Positions 21,655-29,455 of a stretch of 43,450 nt of DNA are shown one piece after another (the stretch's first letter is position 1; every line of letters begins with the position of its first letter). Under the pieces are notes generated by a model. The model was not told the DNA's origin and made no database searches. It saw nothing but the letters and a program-made list of their open reading frames with translations. Made by a program: the position numbers and the translations under genes. Origin of the DNA: a virus; IMG/VR virus record IMGVR_UViG_3300044632_001862, positions 1 through 43,450 of that record; one strand, given 5' to 3'.

Positions 21655-22214
21655 GCGCTGCCCTCGCACCTGATCGGCGCGCCAGAATCCAAGCCGCGTG
21701 GGATAAGCGTCGGTTCGCCAGAATCGCATCCGCGTGGGATAACCGCAAGCCGCATGGGATCGAGACCGGCATTTACGCGCCGTTGCCGAAACGCGGCACC
21801 AAGGCTGGTGAGCAAATTGCCTGGGCCTTCCCGGAAGAACTCACGAAGCAGGATGAGGGCCACATGGCGCGCGCGATGGTGGCGCTGGGCCTCACGCGGC
21901 GGCTGATGACAGCGCCGCGTTGTGGCACCCCGCTTTGGTATGAGGCACGGCTGCCCCAAGTGAATGCGCTGCGCGATGACAGGCTCGAATGGCCGGTGCT
22001 GCTGATGGCGTCCGCCATTGATGCGCCCGAACAGCATGCGGTTTGGGTCTGCACTGTCTCCGGTGACTGGATCACCGGGTCGGGCGGTGCGCGGGGGCGC
22101 AGCTTTGTCAGCCTCGGCCAATACATTTGGGCGGTGTCGGAATTTGAAGCCGCGCGGCGCTTGTGCCGGGCGAATGGCTGGAAGGGGGTTCTCCGTGTCG
22201 GCGACCTTCGATGA
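21651..22214 (+). CDS. Hypothetical early protein with a tandem repeat (187 aa)
   Basis: Near the N-terminus two ~12-residue repeats occur (RARIQAAWDKRRF then ARIASAWDNRKP), with a DNA repeat unit of 36 bases at 21681 and 21717. The rest has conserved-looking aromatic residues (VWVCTVSGDWITGSGG). No family recognised. ATG overlaps the methyltransferase stop, and the following replication gene begins inside it. Confidence 0.55.
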   Translation: MSAALAPDRRARIQAAWDKRRFARIASAWDNRKPHGIETGIYAPLPKRGTKAGEQIAWAFPEELTKQDEGHMARAMVALGLTRRLMTAPRCGTPLWYEARLPQVNALRDDRLEWPVLLMASAIDAPEQHAVWVCTVSGDWITGSGGARGRSFVSLGQYIWAVSEFEAARRLCRANGWKGVLRVGDLR

Positions 22215-24015
22215 TGGATTTGACCGCGCCCTTAATGATGCGGGCAGGCTGTTGAAGGTGGTGGAAGGCGGCAAGGGCAAGCGCCGGGGTGGGGGTGGTG
22301 ATGCTCCGCCGCCCGAATCGCCCCCGCCGGAAGATTTGGATTGGGCGGCGGCGCCTGTGGAATGCTTGGGCGTGAATGGGGAGACCTGGTGGTTTGTGGA
22401 TGCGTATCGGCAGATCATCGCTATTCAGGCGGGCAAGCTTTCCGCGCGTGGCGCCTTGAATGCGCTGCTGGGTGGGGACGCCACGGGCTGGGCGGCGCGC
22501 CACTTCCCGGAATTTGACAAGGAAGGCATGAAGACTGGGGATTATAGCCCGCGCAAGCTGCACAAGGCGCTGGCGGAACGCATGACGGAAGTAGGGCTGT
22601 TTGACCCCTCCACGCCGCGCCGCGGGCCTGGGGTGTGGCTGCATCAGGGCAAGCCCGTGGTGCATGCCGGCGCCAATGTTCTATTTGCGGATGGGGCGCG
22701 CAAGCCAAGCTTTATCCGCGATGGCATTGCCTATATCGCGGCGCGGGCCATAGCGCAGCCGCATGATGGGCAGGATGGCCGGCCAGAAGCGGGCAGCGCC
22801 GCGCTGGCGGAGGAAGCGGAAGCGATGTTCCGGCAATGGAATTGGGAAAACGGCGCGTCAGATCGGATGCTGTTGGGTTGGTGGGTGATTGCCAATTTGG
22901 GCGCGCTGGCGCCCATGCGCCCTCTGGCGATGATTGATGGCCAGGAAGGTGCGGGGAAATCCACGCTGTTGGAAATTCTGGCGGCGCTTTGCCCGGCTGG
23001 TGAAATGACGAATGACACCACGGAAGCGGGCCTGCGCCAGCGCATGAATCAGCGCGCGGCGCCGATGATCCTGGATGAATTTGAAGGTGAGGAATTGCTC
23101 CGCGTGCTGGCCATGCTACGGCGCATTGTCACCGGGGAAGGTAGCCGGTCCTTCCGAGGGCAGGGCAGCCAGACCGCTGTGGTGACGGAAGTGGTGGGCA
23201 CGGCGGTGATGGGCGCCATTGGCGCACCTGTCGCCAATTCTGCGGAAACCACGCGCATCCTGCGCCTGATGCTTTGGCCCCGCGCCCCTCATGTGCCAAG
23301 CCTGGAAAAATCCGCCTTGCTATCTTGGTGCCAGAAGGAAGCGCCGGCCTTGTGGGGCCGCGCGATCGCCGCCTGGCCGCGCATCCACGCCAATGCCGCC
23401 ATGATGCGCCAAGCGCTGAACCGTGCGGGCTGTTCGCCGCGATACGCGGATATGCTGGGCTGGCTGATCGGCGCGCGCGAAGCCATGGTGGCTGATCTGC
23501 CCTTGACGGAAGCGCAGGCTGAAGAAGCTTTGGAATGGGCAAGCGGTTGGGTGGTGACGGAAGCCGAACAGGCGGAAGACACTACGGCTGCGCGCTGCCT
23601 GCAGCATCTGATGTCCTATCAGATTCAGACTGGCCCAGGCGCCACGCAAACGATTGCCGCGCTGATCAGGGACGCCTTGCCCGGCAATTTCTCTGAACGG
23701 GTATTGCTCGAAAATGGGCTGCGACTGGCCCCGTACCCCATCGCGAATGAAAGCGACGGCGCGCGGATGGGGTTGTACGTGGCGACGGGGCGAAGACCGT
23801 CCTTGGCGCGCATCTATGGCCAGACGGAATGGCAGGGCGGGCGCTGGGGCACGGTGCTGGCGCAGCTTCGATCCAGCGCAGAAGGCAAGGAGGTCCGGGC
23901 CGTGGTGGTGAAGACACGCATGCGCTTCAGCGGGGAGAATGATCGTTCGCAAGCGGTATGGTTGGCGCCACAGTTGCTGCCGGCGGCCGGGAAGAAGGGT
24001 GAGGGGATGGATTGA
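22195..24015 (+). CDS. Replication P-loop ATPase / helicase-like protein
   Basis: This 606-residue protein has Walker A GQEGAGKST at residues 249-257 and Walker B MILDEFEGEE near 291-300. The helical and sensor region after it resembles phage helicases related to the primase-helicase superfamily. An N-terminal ~200-residue region may hold a primase-like or accessory domain, but no Toprim motif is evident. GTG 22195 is chosen because it follows GGGGG and restores a normal length; the open frame extends further upstream inside the preceding gene. An iteron cluster lies immediately downstream. It is the best candidate for the replication initiator or helicase. Confidence 0.75.
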   Translation: MSATFDDGFDRALNDAGRLLKVVEGGKGKRRGGGGDAPPPESPPPEDLDWAAAPVECLGVNGETWWFVDAYRQIIAIQAGKLSARGALNALLGGDATGWAARHFPEFDKEGMKTGDYSPRKLHKALAERMTEVGLFDPSTPRRGPGVWLHQGKPVVHAGANVLFADGARKPSFIRDGIAYIAARAIAQPHDGQDGRPEAGSAALAEEAEAMFRQWNWENGASDRMLLGWWVIANLGALAPMRPLAMIDGQEGAGKSTLLEILAALCPAGEMTNDTTEAGLRQRMNQRAAPMILDEFEGEELLRVLAMLRRIVTGEGSRSFRGQGSQTAVVTEVVGTAVMGAIGAPVANSAETTRILRLMLWPRAPHVPSLEKSALLSWCQKEAPALWGRAIAAWPRIHANAAMMRQALNRAGCSPRYADMLGWLIGAREAMVADLPLTEAQAEEALEWASGWVVTEAEQAEDTTAARCLQHLMSYQIQTGPGATQTIAALIRDALPGNFSERVLLENGLRLAPYPIANESDGARMGLYVATGRRPSLARIYGQTEWQGGRWGTVLAQLRSSAEGKEVRAVVVKTRMRFSGENDRSQAVWLAPQLLPAAGKKGEGMD

Positions 24016-24017
24016 AC

Positions 24018-24281
24018 TGTCCCGCTAAGTGTCCCGCTGAAAGGCCGATTTGTCCCGCATGAAGCGGGCAAGTCATTGAAAAGCTTAGATGCGGGACAGC
24101 GGGACAAGCGGGACAGGGCACTTCCTCATGCGTGTGCGCGCGTCACATGTGCGCGCATTTAGAAAATAGGTGTGTCCCGCATGTCCCGCTTGTCCCGCTG
24201 TGTATAATAATAAGTAAAATCAGATAGATAGATAGATAGTAAAGGGACAAAGGGCGGGACAGTTTCTGGTTGGGCGGGACA
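24018..24281. other. Putative replication origin with TGTCCCGC iterons
   Basis: Six TGTCCCGC octamers lie at 24018, 24030, 24051, 24173, 24182 and 24191. Five inverted copies (GCGGGACA) lie at 24091, 24099, 24108, 24254 and 24274. The clusters at 24091-24115 and 24173-24198 are spaced by 8-9 bases. Between lie TGTGCGCGC direct repeats (24133 and 24148), and at 24199-24243 an AT-rich segment with GATA tandem repeats (24223-24238). Iterons beside an AT-rich tract downstream of a replication ATPase are the usual make-up of an origin. A packaging or regulatory site is an alternative. Confidence 0.72.
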
Positions 24282-24303
24282 ATTCAGCGAAAGGGGCGGC
24301 GAT

Positions 24304-24984
24304 ATGGCGGAACATCGGGCGGTGAAGGGGATCACCTTGGGGGTTGGCGTGGTCCAGCCGGGCGAGGCGTGGGTTACAGGGGACGGTATGGCTCAGCGCT
24401 TGATGGAATCGGCCCATGCGCGCGCAATGGCCGAGCAAGCCCGCGCGGTCGCGGCTCAGTGCCACGTGGCGCCGCTTTTCAGGGTGCCGGTGCAATATGA
24501 CCCTGATGCGGCTGTGCGGGCAGCGGAAGGGGCGCAGCGCAGGGCGGCGCGGCGGCTGATGTCGGATAAGCTGGCGCTGTTGGCAGAACGTGGCAGGATT
24601 GGGCAGTCCGAATGGTGGGCGGCTTTGGAAATGCGGCACGTGGTTGAGTATGTGGAAGGCGGTCGCATGCCGCTGGTGCGGTCTCAATTGCGGGAACGGT
24701 TGCCCTCGGGTGGGGATGGCACTGGCGAACTGATCGCGACGGAAGAACTGGTGCGGATCGCCTATGATCCGTGGCGGCGGTATGCTCGGCGGTATCCAGT
24801 CGCGAAAGGCGCGACGCTTGAATGCCTGACGCGCGGGCCTGTGTTCAATGGCAAGGGGCTCAGGCAGGTGGCGAATGACATTGGGATTGACCAGCGCCGT
24901 GCGGAGCGTCTGCTGAGGCGCAGCCTAAGCCATTACGCGGGGCTGCGCGGCTGGCCCAGTGCCGCGGCGGAAGAATGCTGTTGA
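24304..24984 (+). CDS. Helical DNA-binding-like protein before the terminase (226 aa)
   Basis: This 226-residue protein is preceded by AAGGGG and the iteron region. It is Ala/Arg-rich and helical; the C-terminal segment (GKGLRQVANDIGIDQRRAERL) resembles a sigma-like helix-turn-helix. A late-gene activator or antiterminator at this position would suit lambda-like order, but this is inference. A stem with a U-tract lies 48 bases after its stop. Confidence 0.55.
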   Translation: MAEHRAVKGITLGVGVVQPGEAWVTGDGMAQRLMESAHARAMAEQARAVAAQCHVAPLFRVPVQYDPDAAVRAAEGAQRRAARRLMSDKLALLAERGRIGQSEWWAALEMRHVVEYVEGGRMPLVRSQLRERLPSGGDGTGELIATEELVRIAYDPWRRYARRYPVAKGATLECLTRGPVFNGKGLRQVANDIGIDQRRAERLLRRSLSHYAGLRGWPSAAAEECC

Positions 24985-25031
24985 CACGCTGCCACGTTTC
25001 AGGGCATGAAACCACTAATAGGCGAATCTGC

Positions 25032-25061
25032 GCCCGGATGGCTCCACCATCTGGGCTTTTT
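25032..25061 (+). terminator. Intrinsic terminator between early and late regions
   Basis: GCCCGGATGG (25032-25041) pairs with CCATCTGGGC (25047-25056) with one G-T pair around a CTCCA loop, and TTTTT follows at 25057-25061. It separates the early operon from the packaging genes. Confidence 0.8.
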
Positions 25062-25168
25062 CATGCCATGCACCCCTCTGCCACATCAATCGCGCGCCCA
25101 GCATCGCGGGTCCTTCCGGGCCTAAACTGTATGCGGGCGGCTGACGCGCTCGAGTTTTCTAGTGTGGG

Positions 25169-25197
25169 GGTTCATCGAAACGGTTCACTGGGGTTCA
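25169..25197. repeat. Three GGTTCA repeats before terminase small subunit
   Basis: GGTTCA occurs at 25169-25174, 25182-25187 and 25192-25197, just before the terminase small-subunit start. Short direct repeats next to terminase genes can be terminase binding sites in cos or pac regions. The spacing is uneven (13 and 10 bases). Confidence 0.4.
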
Positions 25198-25199
25198 CG

Positions 25200-25721
25200 A
25201 TGGCCGCTGGCGGTAAACTGACGGTCGGCACCAAGGCTGAATATGCCGCGCATCGGGGGTGTTCCCGGGCGTATGTGTCCAAGCTGATCCGCGAAAAGAA
25301 GCTGGATGCGCCGGCCTTGATGGCTGATGGCAGGGTGAATTTTATCCTAGCGGATCAGTTGATTGGCACGCCATCCAGCGCTGATGCCGAATCGCTGTTT
25401 TCTGCCCCATCTGCCGGCGCCCCGAACTTCGCCGAAGAACGCGCCCGCCGCGAAGCCGCAGAAGCCACGCTGGCTGAAATGAAACTGCAGGAAAAGCAGC
25501 GCGAAGTCCTGAAGGCCGATGCGGTGGCGCAGGCCGCGACCAGTGTTTTTGGGCGGGCGATGGCCAGGTTTTCAGAGGCTTGGGTGGAACTGGCCGTGGT
25601 GCTGGCACCAATGACCGACCCCGCTGCCATTGCTGACCGCCTGGCTGATGAACAGCGCCGCGTGATGGCGGGGCTACACAAGGAATTCATGGAGGATGCT
25701 GCCAACCGCTCCGCTGCGTGA
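25200..25721 (+). CDS. Terminase small subunit-like protein
   Basis: This 173-residue protein has an N-terminal helix-turn-helix (GTKAEYAAHRGCSRAYVSKLI, cut here as AEYAAHRGCSRAYVSKLI; residues ~10-35), a linker, and a long coiled-coil/helical part with EERARREAAEATLAEMKLQ. That arrangement fits Nu1-type small terminase subunits, which bind the packaging site. It overlaps the large subunit by 26 bases. ATG 25200 was chosen over longer in-frame starts that lie upstream within the terminator region. Confidence 0.72.
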   Translation: MAAGGKLTVGTKAEYAAHRGCSRAYVSKLIREKKLDAPALMADGRVNFILADQLIGTPSSADAESLFSAPSAGAPNFAEERARREAAEATLAEMKLQEKQREVLKADAVAQAATSVFGRAMARFSEAWVELAVVLAPMTDPAAIADRLADEQRRVMAGLHKEFMEDAANRSAA

Positions 25722-27726
25722 TGCTGAGGCGCTGCTGCTGAATGCAGTAGCCTTCGCTTGCCGCGTGGCTCCCCCGCGTAATGTGGCGGAATGGGCGGAA
25801 GCGGAACGCATTGTGGCGGCCGAATCGGGCAGCCCTTGGCCTGGTCGCTGGAAGACTGATCGGGTGCCCTATCTGCGTCAGATCATGGAAGTGATGACGC
25901 TGAGCCATCCGGCCAGGCGCGTGACGTTTCTTAAATCCGCGCAGATCGGCGGGTCTGAGGCTGCGCTGAACCTTATCGGCCAGGTGATGGCCGAAACGCC
26001 AGCCCCCGTGCTGGTGATGTTGCCTTCGATTGACATGATGCGCGGCTATAACCGGCTGAAGCTTGATCCCATGATCAGCGCCAGCCCGGCCCTGGCGGCG
26101 CGCGTGGAAGAAGTGGTGGCGCGATCTGGTGAGGAAAGCACCGCCACTTTCAAAAGGTTCCCTGGCGGGTATCTGCAGCTTCTGACCGCCAATTCATCGG
26201 CTAACCTGCAGATGCGATCTGCCCGGGTGCTTTTGTGTGAAGAAGTTTCTGACTATCCGCTGGACGCGGATGGCCGCGGTGACCCGGTTCGCCAGCTTGA
26301 AGCCCGCGCCATCATCTATGCTGGCCGCGAAAAAATCTGCAAAGTCTCGACGCCGGCGGAAGAAGGTTCCTGCCGCGTCACGGCAGCTTATGAGGTTTCC
26401 AGTCAGGGCAAGTTTTTTGTCCCCTGCCCGCATTGCCAAACCAAGCAAACGCTGGAATGGGAAAGCCTGCGCTGGCCGAAGGGGCAACCGCAAGCGGCAC
26501 AGTACCATTGCAGCGAATGCGGCACAGGAATCGACCCGATCCATCGCCCGGCGATGCTGGCGCAGGGCGAATGGGTGCATGCAAAGCCTGAATTCCTGAC
26601 GGAACATGCGGGCTTCGCAATCAATGCGCTGTATAGCCCGACGATCTCATGGGCGGATTTGGCCGCCGAATTCGAAGAAGTTAAGGATGATCCGGAAGGC
26701 CTGAAAACCTTCACGCAGCAAAAGCTGGGCCGCGCCTGGCGCATCGCTGGTGAAGCACCGGAATTTCAGCGGCTTTATGACCGTCGCGAAAGCTGGGCGC
26801 CCGGCACGGTGCCGAAGGGCGGGCTGGTCCTGACTGCCGGGATTGACGTTCAGCGCAACCGAATCGAGTTGTTCATCTGGGCCTGGGGTCGCCTTCGGCA
26901 AAGCTGGCTGGTGGATCACATCATCATCGCTGGCAGCCCCTTCGCTTGGGCAACCTGGGAACAGGTGGCGGCGGCGCTTGAAACCATCTACCCGCATGAG
27001 GCAGGCGGCGCGTTGCCGATCAGCCTTTCCGCAGTGGATAGCGGTGACGGTACCACCACGGCCGAGGTCTATGCCTTCGTTCGGAAGGTTGGGCAGCGCC
27101 GCGCCATTGCCGTGAAGGGCCGCGATGCTCAGCCCCAGGCCATTGCGCCAGGCGGCAAGGTGGATGTGCGGCGCAGCGGTAAGCGGGTTGGCCAGTTGAA
27201 GCCTTGGTTGGTGGGATCATCCTACCTCAAAGGCGAATTCTACGGGCAGCTGCGGTTGGACAAGCCCACTGCCGAAAGCGCGGCAGGCTATCCGCCGGGG
27301 TATGTGTTTCTGCCCGAACACCTGGCCGGCGAAGAAGTGTGCCGGCAGTTGGTTTCGGAAGAAATCCGCCGCCATAAAGTCCGCGCCGGGGTGTTCCGGC
27401 AGGAATGGGTGAAGACCCGCGAAAGAAACGAAGCGCTGGATTGCCGCGTTTATGCCCGTGCCGCCGCCGCGCTGCTTGGGATTGAACGCTGGCAGGAAGC
27501 GGAATGGGCCCGGGCTGAATTGCAGCTGGCCCTGATGCAGCCCGCCCGCCGCGCGCTGCAAACGAATTTGGCGCTTGATGCTGAAGAAGAAGCGCCGCTT
27601 GAAGAAGCTCAGCCGGATGAAACGCCGGTTGATGAACCCGCTACCGTGCCGGCCCATGCCGCACCGCCGCCGCGCCCTGCCTTCCGCCCGCGTGGCTGGG
27701 GTGGGGCTGCTGGCGGCGCCTGGTAA
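25696..27726 (+). CDS. GpA-type terminase large subunit
   Basis: This 676-residue protein is of the lambda GpA terminase family. It has an N-terminal ATPase with the adenine/P-loop region KSAQIGGSEAALN (residues ~80-92) and a Walker B-like VLLCEEVSDYP. A zinc-finger pair CPHC...CSEC sits near residues 242-275. A C-terminal nuclease domain contains TAGIDVQRNRIEL and VDSGDGTTTAEVY. A low-complexity acidic/Pro tail (from about 615) follows. It translocates DNA into the procapsid and cuts genome ends. GGAGG directly precedes ATG 25696, with unusually close spacing. Confidence 0.93.
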   Translation: MLPTAPLRDAEALLLNAVAFACRVAPPRNVAEWAEAERIVAAESGSPWPGRWKTDRVPYLRQIMEVMTLSHPARRVTFLKSAQIGGSEAALNLIGQVMAETPAPVLVMLPSIDMMRGYNRLKLDPMISASPALAARVEEVVARSGEESTATFKRFPGGYLQLLTANSSANLQMRSARVLLCEEVSDYPLDADGRGDPVRQLEARAIIYAGREKICKVSTPAEEGSCRVTAAYEVSSQGKFFVPCPHCQTKQTLEWESLRWPKGQPQAAQYHCSECGTGIDPIHRPAMLAQGEWVHAKPEFLTEHAGFAINALYSPTISWADLAAEFEEVKDDPEGLKTFTQQKLGRAWRIAGEAPEFQRLYDRRESWAPGTVPKGGLVLTAGIDVQRNRIELFIWAWGRLRQSWLVDHIIIAGSPFAWATWEQVAAALETIYPHEAGGALPISLSAVDSGDGTTTAEVYAFVRKVGQRRAIAVKGRDAQPQAIAPGGKVDVRRSGKRVGQLKPWLVGSSYLKGEFYGQLRLDKPTAESAAGYPPGYVFLPEHLAGEEVCRQLVSEEIRRHKVRAGVFRQEWVKTRERNEALDCRVYARAAAALLGIERWQEAEWARAELQLALMQPARRALQTNLALDAEEEAPLEEAQPDETPVDEPATVPAHAAPPPRPAFRPRGWGGAAGGAW

Positions 27727-27738
27727 AGGATAAACCGC

Positions 27739-27972
27739 ATGTTCGCTGATACGCTCGCCTGGGCCCTGGCTCAGGTTGCCGGAACGCGCGCGCGCGTGCT
27801 GGCAGATGCCTATACCAGCGGCACGCGCAAGGTGACGTTCGAAAACCGCACGGTGGAATACGCGACGCTGGCTGAAATGGAACGTGCGCTGAGCGCCCTT
27901 TACGCCGCCAGCGTCAGCACCACGCAGCGGCGCCCGGCGCGTACCATCGCTGTCATTGGCGGTGGTTCCTGA
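27739..27972 (+). CDS. gpW-like head-tail joining protein
   Basis: This 77-residue protein matches the gpW layout: a helix, a short beta hairpin (RKVTFENRTVEYATLAEM) and a second helix ending ALSALYAAS. Lambda gpW closes the head after packaging and allows tail joining. It lies between terminase and portal exactly as in lambda, and its TGA overlaps the portal ATG. Confidence 0.82.
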   Translation: MFADTLAWALAQVAGTRARVLADAYTSGTRKVTFENRTVEYATLAEMERALSALYAASVSTTQRRPARTIAVIGGGS

Positions 27973-29444
27973 TGGGCTTGCTTGATAGGTTGCGTAAAAC
28001 CCTTTCTGGCAGGTCGGCGGCCTTTGCTGCAGCGCGCCAGCCGGCGGGCCGTGCAAATTGGAATGCGCCAACCGGGTCCGCGCGTAAGGCGATGGATGGC
28101 GCGATCCGCACCATTGCTGATCGGTCGCGGGATGCGGTGCGGAACAATGCCTATGCCAGCCGCATTGTGGATTTGTGGGTTGCCAATGCTGTCGGCACCG
28201 GCATCACCACCACCTGGAAAGTGCCGGAAGGCTCAAATTCCGGCGCGGCGCCTGAAGCCGCTGCCTGGGCGAATTGGGCGGCTGGCCCCGGCTGCGATGT
28301 GGAAGGCGAACTTGATTGGGCGGGCCTGCAGGCTTTGGCCTTTCGCGCCGTTGTGGAAAGCGGCGAAAGCCTGATTTGGATGCGCAGCGTGCGCCCTTCC
28401 GCCGATAACCCTGTGGGCTTGGCGTTGCAGGTGCTGGAAGCAGATCGGTTGGATTGGCACCACACCGGCATGGCGCCGAATGGAAACCGGATTATCCAGG
28501 GCGTGGAAGTCAACCAAAGGGGCCGCAAGGTTGCCTTCCACCTGCGCGAAGATGATGATGATTTCCCGCTGCTGCGCCGCGCCCATGCCAAGCGCATCCG
28601 CGTGCCCGCCGAAGACCTGATCCACCTTTATCGCCGCCGGCGCCCCGGCCAGTTGCGCGATGTGTCCTGGTTGGCGCCCATCTTGTGGCAGTTGCGCGAT
28701 TTAAGCGAATACGAATCGGCCCTGCTGAAAAAGGCGTTTGTGGAAGCCTGCCTTGCCCTGGTGGTGACCGGCGATGACGAAGAATCGGTTTCCGGCGAAG
28801 TGTTGCAAGACGCGGCTGGGAACAAGGTTGAATATCTGGAACCTCAGCAGATTTTATACCGGCGCGGCGGCGGCACCATTGAAACGGTGAACCCATCGGG
28901 CGGCGGCGATCATGCGGGTTACGCCAGGCGCCATTTGGAAGCCATTTCTGTCGGCGCCGGCCTGACTTATGACCAGGTTTCGGGCGACCTGTCACAGGCA
29001 AATTATTCCAGCTTGCGCGCTGGCAAGATTGAATTCCGCCGGCTGCTGGAACAAGTCCAATATACCATGCTGGTCCCCATGCTGATCAGCCGCGTGGCGC
29101 GGCGCTTTCATGCTCAGGGTGCGCTTTTGGGCCTGTTCCCATCCGATTATCTGGCGCCTTTCCATGTGCCGCCAGCGCCGGAAATGGTGGACCCCAGCAA
29201 GGATACCGCCGCACTGATCGCGCAGGTGCGCGCTGGCTTTATCAGCCAGGATGAAGCTGTTGGCATGTTCGGTTCGAATTTCGATGAAGTCATGGCGAAG
29301 ATCGCCAAGGCGAACAAGAAAGCCAAGGAGCTTGGCGTCATTCTGGATACTGACCCGCGCTATGTCGCCAAATCCGGTGGCGCGCAGGATGCCAAGCAAA
29401 ACGCGGCGGTGCAGCTTGCGGCAGATGACGCCGCGCAAGCCTGA
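27972..29444 (+). CDS. Lambda-family portal protein
   Basis: This 490-residue protein is a lambda gpB-family portal. Landmarks are the N-terminal SARKAMDGAIRTIADRSRDAVRNN (cut here as AIRTIADRSRDAVRNN), DRLDWHHTGM, and the helical core with LTYDQVSGDLSQANYSSLRAG. It forms the dodecameric ring through which DNA enters. It is followed at 12 bases by the protease-capsid gene. Confidence 0.93.
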   Translation: MGLLDRLRKTLSGRSAAFAAARQPAGRANWNAPTGSARKAMDGAIRTIADRSRDAVRNNAYASRIVDLWVANAVGTGITTTWKVPEGSNSGAAPEAAAWANWAAGPGCDVEGELDWAGLQALAFRAVVESGESLIWMRSVRPSADNPVGLALQVLEADRLDWHHTGMAPNGNRIIQGVEVNQRGRKVAFHLREDDDDFPLLRRAHAKRIRVPAEDLIHLYRRRRPGQLRDVSWLAPILWQLRDLSEYESALLKKAFVEACLALVVTGDDEESVSGEVLQDAAGNKVEYLEPQQILYRRGGGTIETVNPSGGGDHAGYARRHLEAISVGAGLTYDQVSGDLSQANYSSLRAGKIEFRRLLEQVQYTMLVPMLISRVARRFHAQGALLGLFPSDYLAPFHVPPAPEMVDPSKDTAALIAQVRAGFISQDEAVGMFGSNFDEVMAKIAKANKKAKELGVILDTDPRYVAKSGGAQDAKQNAAVQLAADDAAQA

Positions 29445-29455
29445 AGGAAAATCGA

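Noticed and set aside
21420-22418. 332-codon minus-strand frame
   Set aside because: Antisense to the methyltransferase and early genes; Arg/Pro/His-rich with no motif.
24223-24238. GATA tandem run as a CRISPR or minisatellite
   Set aside because: Too short and without spacers; better read as part of the AT-rich origin segment.
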